DNA of 64,000 bases from Thiosulfativibrio zosterae (GCF_011398155.1 NZ_AP021888.1:640001-704000), one strand, 5' to 3'; shown: positions 9,232 through 18,365, counted from the stretch's first letter. The notes: generated by a model from the letters alone, not told the origin. Translations and numbers: made by a program.

Positions 9232-10266
9232 TTAAGATTTGAGCAACAAAGTATCATTTAAAAATAAATCTTTAACGGTCGGCGCGCCTAATAAAAATTG
9301 GGCCACCTTAAATTCATGCTGATAACGCGCAATTGTTTCTACCACAGCCTCGCTCGAATCCAGCGCAGCTTCTAAAAAAGGGGCCGCAATGCCACAAATT
9401 TGGCCGCCCATTATAACTGATTTGACCATGTCAATGCCATTGCGAATGCCGCCACTGGCAATAAAATTTGCTTGGTTTTGAAAAGGTTGCGCCATTTGCA
9501 AGGCTTGTGGGGTGGTTAAGCCCCAGTCTTGAAAACGGATGCCCAACTGCTTTTGTTGATCATTTTGTGCGCGATGCGCTTCAATCCGACTCCAAGAAGT
9601 ACCGCCACGACCTGCTAAATCAAACCATCTTATGCCAGCATTGATACCTAAAATAATGTCTTTTGACGAGAGTCCACAGCCCACTTCTTTTAAAATAATC
9701 GGCACTTCCAGTTGCTTGGCAAGGGCTTCGATTTTATCGGCCAGCTTGGCAAAATTGGTGTCGCCCTCTGGCTGAATCACTTCTTGCAAAGGGTTTAGGT
9801 GTAAATACAGGGCGTTGGCTTGCAAAATATCAACGGCTTTACGCGCTTCATCAATCCCAAAACCATAATTGAGTTGCACCGCTCCAATATTGGCAATCAG
9901 TGGAATATTGGGCGCATAATCTCGCAGTTGAAAACTTTTTTGTGCCTTAGCATCCAAAATCATGGCGCGCTGTGACCCGACCGCCAAAGCAACTTTGGCA
10001 GACTCTGCGGCTTCAGCCAAGTGAATATTCATCTTCACGAGATTGTCAGCAGCACCGCCGGTCATGGATGAAATCAGCAAAGGACAATTGAGTAGAGTGT
10101 TTAAAAAAGAGGTTTGGGTGCTGACCTCAGCAAAGTCGAGTTCGGGTAAGCCGCGATGGCTCAGTTGAATGGTGTCAAATCCGCTTTGCTGGCGTTCAAT
10201 TTGCTCGTCTGTTTGCAAAGCCAGAATGTGATCTTGTTTGCGTTGCGTGATGCTTTGATCAGTCAT
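9232..10266 (-). CDS. fni: Isopentenyl-diphosphate delta-isomerase, type 2 (FMN-dependent)
   Basis: A 344-residue TIM-barrel flavoprotein interconverting IPP and DMAPP. Signatures: TQRKQDHI at the N-terminus, SSMTGGAADN, VGSQRAM, LHLNPLQE, KEVGCG, DLAGRGGTSW and ASGGIRNG. The reading frame extends further upstream, but ATG at 10266 begins exactly where homologues start (MTDQSITQRKQDH) and overlaps the HMG-CoA reductase stop by 8 bases. It is the second gene of the mevalonate operon. Confidence 0.94.
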   Translation of the reverse strand: MTDQSITQRKQDHILALQTDEQIERQQSGFDTIQLSHRGLPELDFAEVSTQTSFLNTLLNCPLLISSMTGGAADNLVKMNIHLAEAAESAKVALAVGSQRAMILDAKAQKSFQLRDYAPNIPLIANIGAVQLNYGFGIDEARKAVDILQANALYLHLNPLQEVIQPEGDTNFAKLADKIEALAKQLEVPIILKEVGCGLSSKDIILGINAGIRWFDLAGRGGTSWSRIEAHRAQNDQQKQLGIRFQDWGLTTPQALQMAQPFQNQANFIASGGIRNGIDMVKSVIMGGQICGIAAPFLEAALDSSEAVVETIARYQHEFKVAQFLLGAPTVKDLFLNDTLLLKS

Positions 10267-11332
10267 GGCTTTCAGTTGGCACATTAGCCGCTTGGCGTTC
10301 AAGCTTAAGATGGGCTTGCATCAATTCGCCGGGATTGGTTTGCGCCGCCAATAAAGATAGTTCACCACACAAGGCAGTTGCTCCGGCAATACAAGCCAGG
10401 CGGCGTGCATTGCTGCCGGGTTCTACATCCTGCGCTGTGCAACCTAAGCCTTCTAAGTTTTCTAATACAAAATCGAGTCCCTTGCCATTGCCCACCGTAC
10501 CGACAATTAAGTTGGGCAGAGTGGTCGAGAAGTATAAATCGCCATCTGGCGTGGTTTCGATATGGTTTATGGCTTGTGAACCTTCAACGATATTGGCAGC
10601 ATCCTGCCCTGTTGCCAAATAAAAAGCCAGTAACATATTCGCAACATGCGCATTTGCGGTGCGTAAACCACCTGACACGATGCTCCCAATCAAATCTTTT
10701 TTAATGTGTAAATCCACAATCGCTTCGGGGGTGGTTTTTAAAAAACGCACACAGAGTTTGCGCGGAATGGTAGTTTCACACACCACATATTTGCCGCGCC
10801 CCAAAATGCCATTCACCGCGGATACTTTTTTGTCAGTACAATAATTCGCTGAAATCGACACATAACTTAAGTCAGGATATTGCCCCAATAAAAATGGTAT
10901 CAACTTATCTGCCGCATTGGTTGCCATATTGTGGCCAGATGCATCGCCTGTTTTAAACTCTAGGCGCAAATAAATAAGATTACCAATCACTTGAAAGTGG
11001 GTATCAATCAGTTGCGCAAAACGGCTGGAGGACGACACCACTGCCTGTAAATCGGCGTGACGCGATTGTATTTGTTGCAACCTTTGGCGTGCAATACCGG
11101 CATGAGGCGCTTCTAATAAAATAGAGCGGGTCATACGCTCATCAATGACTGTGACTCGAATACCGCCGGCATGGGCAGTGACTCGCGCGCCGCGCGCCAC
11201 TGAAGGCCAAAGAGGGGTTTCGTAGGTAGCCATAGGCACCATCAAATCATCGGTTTCAACATCGCCAATGAGTTTAAAGGGGCCGACGGCTTGCATCGGA
11301 ATTTGCGCATAGGGTTTAGGGGTATTTGTCAT
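10259..11332 (-). CDS. HMG-CoA reductase, class I-like
   Basis: A 357-residue enzyme reducing HMG-CoA to mevalonate. Catalytic elements in order: Glu38 in ATYETPLWPS, Lys in YCTDKKVSAVNG, Asp130 in TGDASGHNMAT, and His in MQAHLKLER near the C-terminus. The DKK and C-terminal His arrangement is class I-like. The cofactor motif reads DASGHNM where most class I enzymes have DAMGMNM. The open frame runs upstream to 11575 but would cross the divergent ppiC gene; ATG at 11332 gives a family-like N-terminus. It is the first gene of the operon. The -10 TATAAT ends only 8 bases upstream, so the mRNA may be leaderless. Confidence 0.93.
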   Translation of the reverse strand: MTNTPKPYAQIPMQAVGPFKLIGDVETDDLMVPMATYETPLWPSVARGARVTAHAGGIRVTVIDERMTRSILLEAPHAGIARQRLQQIQSRHADLQAVVSSSSRFAQLIDTHFQVIGNLIYLRLEFKTGDASGHNMATNAADKLIPFLLGQYPDLSYVSISANYCTDKKVSAVNGILGRGKYVVCETTIPRKLCVRFLKTTPEAIVDLHIKKDLIGSIVSGGLRTANAHVANMLLAFYLATGQDAANIVEGSQAINHIETTPDGDLYFSTTLPNLIVGTVGNGKGLDFVLENLEGLGCTAQDVEPGSNARRLACIAGATALCGELSLLAAQTNPGELMQAHLKLERQAANVPTESHD

Positions 11333-11339
11333 AAAGCGT

Positions 11340-11345
11340 ATTATA
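11340..11345 (-). promoter_or_regulatory. -10 element (TATAAT) of the mevalonate operon
   Basis: A perfect TATAAT on the minus strand whose last base is 8 nt before the HMG-CoA reductase ATG. Transcription would begin at or next to the A of the start codon. No Shine-Dalgarno sequence is visible between it and the ATG. No good -35 is seen; CTGAAA at 11368-11363 has the right spacing. Confidence 0.5.
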
Positions 11346-11408
11346 GTGCCAATAAATGTCACTTTCAGATAAAATAATGTCGAATTTAATGAAAAGAAGG
11401 AACAAAGC

Positions 11409-11690
11409 ATGGCATTAGCGACTGCAAGACACATTTTGGTCGACACTGAAGAACAATGTTTGGATTTAAAAGCACAGATTGAAGCGGGTGCGGATTTTGG
11501 TGATATCGCCAAAGCCCATTCAAACTGTCCATCTGGCCGTTCTGGGGGTGATCTTGGACAATTTGGCCCGGGCATGATGGTGCCAGAATTTGATAAAGTT
11601 TGCTTTTCGGCAGAAATTGGGTCTGTGGAAGGCCCTGTTAAAACGCAATTTGGCTATCATTTAGTGCAAGTCACTGACCGCACGGCATAA
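11409..11690 (+). CDS. ppiC: Parvulin-type peptidyl-prolyl isomerase (PpiC)
   Basis: A 93-residue stand-alone parvulin domain without signal peptide, so cytoplasmic. Motifs: ARHILVDTEEQ at the start, HSNCPSGRSGGDLGQFGPG in the centre, MVPEFDKVCFS, and the terminal FGYHLVQVTDR. It catalyses cis-trans isomerisation of prolyl bonds. AAGAAGGAAC precedes the ATG. It is divergent from the mevalonate operon and followed by a perfect long terminator hairpin. Confidence 0.93.
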   Translation: MALATARHILVDTEEQCLDLKAQIEAGADFGDIAKAHSNCPSGRSGGDLGQFGPGMMVPEFDKVCFSAEIGSVEGPVKTQFGYHLVQVTDRTA

Positions 11691-11710
11691 GAAGCTTAAA
11701 ATTCTGATTT

Positions 11711-11754
11711 AAGCCACCTAAAACTAACCAGGCCTGGTTAGTTTTAGGTGGCTT
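11711..11754. terminator. Perfect 44-base palindromic terminator with the repeat dyad at its tip
   Basis: Every base of 11711-11732 pairs with 11733-11754. The innermost 14 bases are AACCAGGCCTGGTT, and T-runs (TTTTT) follow on the plus side. It separates ppiC (plus) from gshB (minus), ending 9 bp before the gshB stop, and so would act as a bidirectional terminator. Confidence 0.85.
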
Positions 11755-11762
11755 TTTGCTTT

Positions 11763-12725
11763 TTAGCCTTGTGCAATCAGCGATTCTAGGTGGTCGAACA
11801 AGGTGCCAGCGATATTGAGCTGGAATTGAGTGTCGAGTTCTCTGATGCAAGTTGGGCTGGTGACATTGATTTCGGTAATGTAGTCGCCGATGACATCTAG
11901 CCCGACAAAGTGCAGGCCTTTGGCTTGTAGTTTGGGGGCGATTTGTTGGCAGAGCCAGCGTTCGCGTTCGGTGATGGGCATGCCAACCCCCGTTCCGCCG
12001 GCGGCAATATTGCCGCGCGTTTCGCCTTCGGCGGGAATACGCGCTAGGGTGAAATCAATCGGTTCTCCGTTAATCAACAAAATGCGTTTGTCGCCTTGCT
12101 TGATTTCGGGAAGATATTTTTGTGCCATGATGTGATGTTTGCCATGATCTGTCATGGTTTCAATAATGACATTGGTGTTGGGGTCACCTTGTCGCACTCT
12201 AAAAATGAATGCGCCACCCATGGCATCTAGCGGTTTTAGAATGGTGTCTTGGTGATCGGTAATAAAAGTTTTAATTTGGGTGGCATTGGCTGAAACCAAG
12301 GTGGGCGGTGTGCATTCTGGAAACCAGGCCGCAAAGAGTTTTTCATTAGCATCCCTTAGGCTTTGCGGTTTATTGACCACCAGCACACCTTGCGCTTCGG
12401 CCAGTTCAAGCAGATGGGTAGAATATAAATAGTCGGTATTAAAGGGCGGGTCTTGGCGAATTAAAATAATGTCTAATTCGGTTAAGTCGGTTATTTGTGA
12501 CGCACCAAAACCATAGTATTGCTCGGTTTTGGGTCTGTCCCACACTTTTAATAAACTGGTGCTGGCAAAAGGGTGACCATTTTTAAGAAACAGGTCTTCT
12601 GGCTGCATATAAAACAGGGTGTGTCCGCGGCGTTGTGCTTCGAGCAACATGGCAAACGAACTGTCTTTGTGTGGCTTGATGTGCTCGATGGGGTCCATCA
12701 CGATGCCGACTTTGAGTAGGGACAT
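11763..12725 (-). CDS. gshB: Glutathione synthetase
   Basis: A 320-residue ATP-grasp enzyme joining gamma-glutamylcysteine and glycine. Family motifs: VGIVMDPIEHIKPHKDSSF near the N-terminus (about 6-24), RQDPPFNTDYLY, KPLDAMGGAFIFR, QKYLPEIKQGDKRILLINGE, NIAAGGTG and the terminal EINVTSPTCIRELD. It follows gshA by 8 bp in an apparent two-gene operon. Confidence 0.96.
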   Translation of the reverse strand: MSLLKVGIVMDPIEHIKPHKDSSFAMLLEAQRRGHTLFYMQPEDLFLKNGHPFASTSLLKVWDRPKTEQYYGFGASQITDLTELDIILIRQDPPFNTDYLYSTHLLELAEAQGVLVVNKPQSLRDANEKLFAAWFPECTPPTLVSANATQIKTFITDHQDTILKPLDAMGGAFIFRVRQGDPNTNVIIETMTDHGKHHIMAQKYLPEIKQGDKRILLINGEPIDFTLARIPAEGETRGNIAAGGTGVGMPITERERWLCQQIAPKLQAKGLHFVGLDVIGDYITEINVTSPTCIRELDTQFQLNIAGTLFDHLESLIAQG

Positions 12726-12733
12726 GTGCGCTC

Positions 12734-14065
12734 CTAATTGCTGGTTTGTGAAGCTGCTTTGGCTGCTTGACGCTTTTTGGCGTCATCAATTTCGCGCGCT
12801 GCGGCCAATAAGGCTAAACGCGCCACCACGCCATAAGCGTAAAAACGGTTGGGGCTGGCATCTGGGTCTTGAGTCTGGTCAGGCAATACGCAAGAGGTTT
12901 CAAATGATAAAGGCTCAAAGTGCATGCCGGGCGAGTTCAGGTTGTCGGTTGCTGTTTTGCCCGTGTGAATGCGATAAAAACCACCCACCACTTGATTGTG
13001 AATCATATAAACCACCGGTTCTGCGACAGCACCATCCACCGTTTCATAGGTGTAAACACCTTCTTGTACCAACATTTGTTCAACCGATAAGCCTTCTTTA
13101 ACAGATGACATTTTATTGCGTTGTTTGTGATTAAGGCTGAGTACATCTTCTGGACTATTAACCGACATAATCGCCATGCCATAGGTTCCGCTGTCTGATT
13201 TGACGATGGCAAAGGGTTTGCAAGCGATGCCCTTTTCATCATAGACCGTTTGAGTGGTTTTGAGCACCAGGTTAACCGCTTCTGCAAGGGATTCTAGGCC
13301 GGTGTGTTCTTTGAAATTAATGGGGCCACGAGAGATCGACAGTGGATTAATAATCCAAGGGTCTAAGTCGATAATTTTGCCGAACTCGGTACAAATTTTG
13401 GCGTAATGCGTGAAATGGTGAGTCTTGTAGCGGTTTGCCCAACCTAAATCTAACGGTGGTAATAGGGTTTGATTGAGGTTCTCTAAAATGGCAGGGCGCC
13501 CGCCAGACAAGTCATTGTTCAGCAAGACTGCGCACGGGAAAAACCCTTCAACACCCACTTGGTTTTCCTGACGAATCAGTGGTTCTAACAATAGCTTTTT
13601 ACCAGAGGGGAGTTCCAGTTCAGTTTTTTGCGTAACGTCTGGATTGAGGCTGCCCACACGCACTTCGTAACCGGCTGCCAATAAAATTTCTTGCAGGATG
13701 GTGACATTTTCAAGATAGAACAGGTTGCGGGTGTGATTCTCAGGGATGATTAGCACGCCATCGGCAATTGGGCAGGCTTGCGTTACGGCATTTTGGGCAG
13801 CCTGTACCGCTAAAGGACGCAAGTCTGAGTGCAGATTGTTGAATCCAGCAGGAAAAAGGTTGGTGTCCACGGGCGCCAATTTGTAGCCAGCATTTCGTAA
13901 ATCCACCGATGCATAAAAGGGCGCGGGCGTTTCTTTGAATTGTTTACGAAACCAAGATTCTATTTCCGCTTGGTTTTCAAGAAAGTGGCGCTCGAGTTCT
14001 TTGAGCGGCCCAGTAAGGGCGGTTTGTAAATGCGGAACTTGATTGGTGGATGACATAATAGACAA
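12734..14065 (-). CDS. gshA: Glutamate-cysteine ligase, T. ferrooxidans-type
   Basis: A 443-residue protein unrelated in length and motifs to E. coli GshA. It matches the proteobacterial family first defined in Acidithiobacillus: FYASVDLRNAGYKLAPVDTNLFPAGFNNL near residue 50-78, LIIPENHTRN, FKEHTGLESLAEAVN, AIVKSDSGTYGMAIM, and FYRIHTGKTATDNLNSPGMHFEPL. It catalyses the first, rate-limiting step of glutathione synthesis. Pairing with gshB supports the call. The family type hints at sulfur-oxidiser ancestry. Confidence 0.92.
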   Translation of the reverse strand: MSIMSSTNQVPHLQTALTGPLKELERHFLENQAEIESWFRKQFKETPAPFYASVDLRNAGYKLAPVDTNLFPAGFNNLHSDLRPLAVQAAQNAVTQACPIADGVLIIPENHTRNLFYLENVTILQEILLAAGYEVRVGSLNPDVTQKTELELPSGKKLLLEPLIRQENQVGVEGFFPCAVLLNNDLSGGRPAILENLNQTLLPPLDLGWANRYKTHHFTHYAKICTEFGKIIDLDPWIINPLSISRGPINFKEHTGLESLAEAVNLVLKTTQTVYDEKGIACKPFAIVKSDSGTYGMAIMSVNSPEDVLSLNHKQRNKMSSVKEGLSVEQMLVQEGVYTYETVDGAVAEPVVYMIHNQVVGGFYRIHTGKTATDNLNSPGMHFEPLSFETSCVLPDQTQDPDASPNRFYAYGVVARLALLAAAREIDDAKKRQAAKAASQTSN

Positions 14066-14196
14066 CCTTCGTCTGGAACAATTAGGGATTTATGAATGGG
14101 TTTGGCGACAATGCTTTAACCAAATGAAATATTATAACGACTCTTAGCGTTAAAAACCGAGGTATTCAGTCAGGAATCTAAGGCTTTGTCGGCTTT

Positions 14197-16614
14197 TTAA
14201 AGGCTGATCACCTGATTTCTACCTTGGTTTTTAGCCAAATAGAGTGCTTGGTCGGCTCGGCTAATGAATGTCTCGATGTTTTCTTGCGGTTGAATTTGGG
14301 TAACGCCAATACTGAGTGACTGTTGTAAATGATGCGGTAAGGCTACATGAGTTGCGCCTTTGCAAATTCGATTAGCCAGCGCTTCTGCAGAGGCTAAGTC
14401 GCTATTGCGGCATAAAACCATAAATTCCTCGCCGCCCCAGCGGGCAAATAAATCGTCAGTGCGGCATTGTGATTGACACCATTCGGCCATTTTAATCAAA
14501 ACTTGGTCACCCGCTAAATGCCCAAAAATATCATTGACCGATTTAAAGAAGTCCAAATCAATCATCAACAATGACAAGGGTTGCTGGTGGCGTTGATAAA
14601 GGGCGAACTCTTCCGTTAAACGCTGGTCAATGTAGGTGCGGTTATAAACCTGGGTTAAAGCATCGGTAATAGAGAGTTTAGATAACTTCTCATTGGTTTC
14701 TTGCAGTGCTTTTTGTGTGTCATTTAATTCACTCACTGAACGGTTCAGTTCAGCGTTAAGGGTTTGCAGCTTGCGGTTATACCGCAAAATTAAAATCAAG
14801 ATAATGGCAAGCGGAATACCCATTTTGGCTAAGAGTTCACCGCTGATTTTTTGATAGTATTCCACCTTTAGCCAAGGGGTTTGGAGTCTTTGATGATCCG
14901 CTTCGGTCAGGCTATTGATGAACTTATTTACAACCGATAGTAGTTGCGGGTTGTTTTTATTCACGGCAAATTGATAAATCTCTTTCTGTTGAGTATCGCC
15001 TGAGATTTGTAGTTGATTGAGTCCCAATTTTTTAATGGCATGTCCAATGCTGGCAGCGGCATCAATCAGTGCTTTAGCCTTGCCGGTAGCTATGGCTTGC
15101 AAACCTTCTTCTGTGGTTTGCACCACTAAGATTTGATGAGGAAACCGTTGCTTGGCTAAAAAGGATTCAGCATTTGAACCCTGTATGACGGCAATGATTT
15201 GATTTTTAAGTTGCTGGATATCGTTGATATAAGGCTCATTATTTTGCGTGGCAATCACCAAGGGTGATTCAAAATAGGGTTTCGAAAAATGATACTGGTC
15301 ATTCAAATCGAAATGACTGTTGGATGCCATGACTAGGTCGGGCAGTTTTTGAGTATCTGAAAAAATGGCGGTAGCAGATTTTTGCCAAAGCAATTTTAGC
15401 CCTGTAGCGTGTTCTAAAGAGCGAGCATAGCTGACCCCAATTCCCTGGGGCATGCCCTTTTCAATGGAAGCGATCGGGGCAAAATGACCTAGAACCGTTG
15501 TGGAGACTTCTGGAAATTGCTTTAACCAAAGCAGCTCAGCGGAGTTTAGAGTCAGAACATTTTTTTCGGGTTCAAAAATTCCGGCTTCAATATTGAAAGG
15601 TTTATCAGAAAGACCATATTTTTGAAACAATCCCGAGATAAATTCCAAACGCCCTTTATCCAGTGTGCCCAAAGGAATGCTGTTGGCACGAATCACTTCC
15701 TCTAAGGCATTGGCTTCATGCATAAGGTGTTCGTAAGATTTGGTAGAGCCATATTCGGTTTGTAACAGGTGAATAATTTCTGGTTTATGACTGAGTGCAT
15801 ATTCCCAGCCTTTTAGACTGGCGCGCTTAAAGGCTTCGACACGCTGGGGATGTTCTTTGGCTTCTGTGCCATTGGTAAACAGCATGTCTCCATAAAAGTC
15901 GATGCCATAATTCATAGGATTGATGATGTTGTATTCAACGCCTTTTTGCTGCATCACAAAAGGCTCATTTGATAAATAACAAGGATAGGCTTGGGCTTCA
16001 TTACGCAGTAGCATTTCAGGGTCGGCTTTGATGACCATGCGCTGTAAATTGATTTTGATGTTTAAACTTTTGAACATGGCCAATAATGGGAATCCATCCG
16101 TGTCTTTTTGGTAAAAGGCTACTTCAGCATGCTCTAATTGGTAAGGTGTTTCGATGCCGCTGGATTTGAGTGTCATGAAGACTTGCGGAGAGTGCTGAAA
16201 AATTGGCGCCACAATTTTAAGATGCGCGTTTTGTGCTTGGTAGAGTAATAAAACCGAGTCGGCGATGCCATATTCAAATTTGCCATCTAAGACTTCTTGA
16301 ATATTGTTTTGCTGAATATCACGCTGTTGTATAACAACATTTAGCCCTTCATCGCGGTAAAAGCCTTTGGCTAAGGCGGCATAATAACCCGCAAATTGAA
16401 ATTGGTGAAACCATTTTAAGCGTAAAGAAACCGTTTCTAAAGGCGCGCCTTTTACCGGCTTAGATTGGGAAGTTTCAGTAGTGTTCGTGACAGGGTCGGC
16501 AGCAAAAACACGACCGTTGGTGGCAAGCAGACCTAAAACCAGCAGGCTCAAGAGCATGAGTTTTATAGAGATTTTCAAAGGATTACAGAAAACACCCAAA
16601 CAAAGAACGCGCAT
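14197..16614 (-). CDS. Diguanylate cyclase with NMT1-like and SBP3-like periplasmic sensor domains
   Basis: An 805-residue membrane protein. A signal/anchor helix (about 15-38) precedes an NMT1/THI5-like substrate-binding domain (about 48-290: LRLKWFHQFQFAGYYAALAKGFY). A second periplasmic binding-protein domain of the SBP_bac_3 type follows (about 350-590: GIGVSYARSLEHATG). Then come a TM helix (about 605-625), a short coiled coil and a C-terminal GGDEF domain with GGEEF at 727-731. An RTDD inhibitory site lies five residues before it, so both catalysis and product inhibition look intact. It should make c-di-GMP in response to small molecules bound in the periplasm. The ligand is unknown; NMT1 relatives bind pyrimidine, taurine or nitrate-like ligands. 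Confidence 0.85.
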   Translation of the reverse strand: MRVLCLGVFCNPLKISIKLMLLSLLVLGLLATNGRVFAADPVTNTTETSQSKPVKGAPLETVSLRLKWFHQFQFAGYYAALAKGFYRDEGLNVVIQQRDIQQNNIQEVLDGKFEYGIADSVLLLYQAQNAHLKIVAPIFQHSPQVFMTLKSSGIETPYQLEHAEVAFYQKDTDGFPLLAMFKSLNIKINLQRMVIKADPEMLLRNEAQAYPCYLSNEPFVMQQKGVEYNIINPMNYGIDFYGDMLFTNGTEAKEHPQRVEAFKRASLKGWEYALSHKPEIIHLLQTEYGSTKSYEHLMHEANALEEVIRANSIPLGTLDKGRLEFISGLFQKYGLSDKPFNIEAGIFEPEKNVLTLNSAELLWLKQFPEVSTTVLGHFAPIASIEKGMPQGIGVSYARSLEHATGLKLLWQKSATAIFSDTQKLPDLVMASNSHFDLNDQYHFSKPYFESPLVIATQNNEPYINDIQQLKNQIIAVIQGSNAESFLAKQRFPHQILVVQTTEEGLQAIATGKAKALIDAAASIGHAIKKLGLNQLQISGDTQQKEIYQFAVNKNNPQLLSVVNKFINSLTEADHQRLQTPWLKVEYYQKISGELLAKMGIPLAIILILILRYNRKLQTLNAELNRSVSELNDTQKALQETNEKLSKLSITDALTQVYNRTYIDQRLTEEFALYQRHQQPLSLLMIDLDFFKSVNDIFGHLAGDQVLIKMAEWCQSQCRTDDLFARWGGEEFMVLCRNSDLASAEALANRICKGATHVALPHHLQQSLSIGVTQIQPQENIETFISRADQALYLAKNQGRNQVISL

Positions 16615-16710
16615 TAAGCCTACCTAAATTGAGCGATTTAAGCGCGAAAAAGAGCGTTTAAAGGGCAGATAAAAGAAATTCGATTAGTTCGAATTATAAT
16701 CCAGAAGCCT

Positions 16711-17445
16711 TTAAAAGTCACCCCACAGGCTTTGTAAAATGGCTAATACCGTGACACCAGCAGTTTCGGTACGCAAAATTCTAGGCCCTAGTTTGACAGG
16801 CGTTAATCCTGCTTGAGTGGCTTGCTGAACTTCTGCGTCACTTAAGCCACCTTCTGGGCCAATCAGTAAATGAATGGGGGTTTGTGCCATGGTTGGCGGC
16901 AAGGTTTTGAGGGTATTGGATGCATAAGGGTTGAGCACTAGGCCGTTGGCATTGGGGTTGTGCGCTAACCAATCTGTGAGCGTTAAGGGGGTTAAAACTT
17001 GGGGTACCACATTGCGCCCAGACTGCTCGCACGCACTGATCACTATGTCTTGCCATTGTTGGCGTTTTTTGTCGAGTTTGTCGTCGTCGAGTTTGACATC
17101 ACAATGTTCGGTAAACAGCGGTTGAATAACGCTAATCCCCAATTCTACGGTTTTTTGCAGGGTGTAATCCATACGGTCGCCCTTGGAAATGCCTTGCAAT
17201 AAAATGGTTTGCAGTGGAGATTCGGTTTGTGGACTGGCAACTGTGTCAATCAACAAATCAGCGGTTCGCCGACTGGTGACTAATAGAGTGGCTTGCGCTT
17301 GTTGACCTTGGCCGTTAAAAATTTCTAAAGGGCGTTGGTGTTTCATGCGCAAAACGGTTAGGGCATAATGAGATTGCTCTTTTGATAGGCTCAGGGTTTG
17401 TCCGGCAAGATAGTCGGCTGGCACATAAAAGCGCGGAATTCTCAT
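16711..17445 (-). CDS. rsmE: 16S rRNA (uracil(1498)-N3)-methyltransferase
   Basis: A 244-residue SPOUT methyltransferase. The N-terminal PUA-like part begins MRIPRFYVPADYLAG and has LRMKHQRPLEIFNGQG. The SAM-binding knot has HLLIGPEGGLSDAEV (about 192-206) and LGPRILRTETAGVTVL. GISKGDRMDYTLQKTVELGI is also typical. It methylates U1498 of 16S rRNA. metF lies 18 bp upstream on the same strand. Confidence 0.95.
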   Translation of the reverse strand: MRIPRFYVPADYLAGQTLSLSKEQSHYALTVLRMKHQRPLEIFNGQGQQAQATLLVTSRRTADLLIDTVASPQTESPLQTILLQGISKGDRMDYTLQKTVELGISVIQPLFTEHCDVKLDDDKLDKKRQQWQDIVISACEQSGRNVVPQVLTPLTLTDWLAHNPNANGLVLNPYASNTLKTLPPTMAQTPIHLLIGPEGGLSDAEVQQATQAGLTPVKLGPRILRTETAGVTVLAILQSLWGDF

Positions 17446-17463
17446 TAGGCACCTCGTAGGGTT

Positions 17464-18318
17464 TTAGTTTTTAAAGGTTAAACTTTTAACGATGTCTAGC
17501 GTCGGTTGGGTTTGGTTCATGCTGTAAAAATGCAACCCAGGTGAGCCGGCATCTAACAATTTTTGCGCAAGGGTTTGCACCACTTCTTGACCAAACGCCA
17601 ACAGGCTTTCTTTGTCGTCTTCAAAACTTTCTAAACGACACTTTAACCAACGCGGCACTTCGGCACCACAGCCTTGTGAAAAACGAATGAGGTTTTCGTA
17701 GTTGGTGATGGGCATAATGCCTGGCACAATCGGTAGGTCGATGCCATGTTTCTCGCAGTTATCAACAAATTGCAAATAGCTGTCTAGGTTAAAGAAGTAT
17801 TGGGTAATCGCCGAATCTGCACCTTGCTCAACCTTATGTTTAAACCATTTAATGCCCACTTCGCAGTTGCGCGCTTGTGGATGGGTTTCTGGATAGGCGG
17901 CCACTTCTAAATGAAAGGCATCGCCACGTTCTTGGCGTATAAAAGCCACCAAATCGCTGGCATATTTAAACTCACCCGGATCCATCATGCCCGAGGGCAA
18001 ATCGCCACGCAAAGCCACAATGCGTTTCACACCGATTGCTTGATAGGTGTCGAGTAAGGCTAAAACACTTTCGTGTGTTGCGCCAATACAAGTTAGGTGG
18101 GGCGCGGCATTGTAAGCAGTTTCGGATTGAATATAACGCACCGTATCGAGCGTTTTTTCTTGGGTTGTGCCGCCTGCGCCATAGGTCACCGACATATAGT
18201 CGGGGGAAAACTGTCCAAAATCTTGGATGACGGTTTTCAGTTTTTCCATGCCTTCAGGGGTGCGCGGTGGGAAAAACTCTAAACTGATTTTTTGCGGATA
18301 TTGCTGTTGTGATTTCAT
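17464..18318 (-). CDS. metF: 5,10-methylenetetrahydrofolate reductase
   Basis: A 284-residue FAD enzyme making 5-methyl-THF for methionine synthesis. Motifs: ISLEFFPPRTPEGMEKL (about 11-27), PDYMSVTYGAGG, LTCIGATHES, ALRGDLP, ADSAITQYFFNLDSY, PGIMPI and GLHFYSMNQ. It lies between metK and rsmE on the minus strand, separated from metK by a strong terminator, so it probably has its own promoter (TATAAAG just upstream). Confidence 0.96.
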   Translation of the reverse strand: MKSQQQYPQKISLEFFPPRTPEGMEKLKTVIQDFGQFSPDYMSVTYGAGGTTQEKTLDTVRYIQSETAYNAAPHLTCIGATHESVLALLDTYQAIGVKRIVALRGDLPSGMMDPGEFKYASDLVAFIRQERGDAFHLEVAAYPETHPQARNCEVGIKWFKHKVEQGADSAITQYFFNLDSYLQFVDNCEKHGIDLPIVPGIMPITNYENLIRFSQGCGAEVPRWLKCRLESFEDDKESLLAFGQEVVQTLAQKLLDAGSPGLHFYSMNQTQPTLDIVKSLTFKN

Positions 18319-18365
18319 CTTACATACGACCTTTATACAGAAAGGTTAAAGGGCTTAAAACCCCC

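Noticed and set aside
11333-11575. N-terminal extension of the HMG-CoA reductase frame (81 extra residues)
   Set aside because: It runs antisense through ppiC, has no family similarity, and a proper N-terminus begins at ATG 11332.
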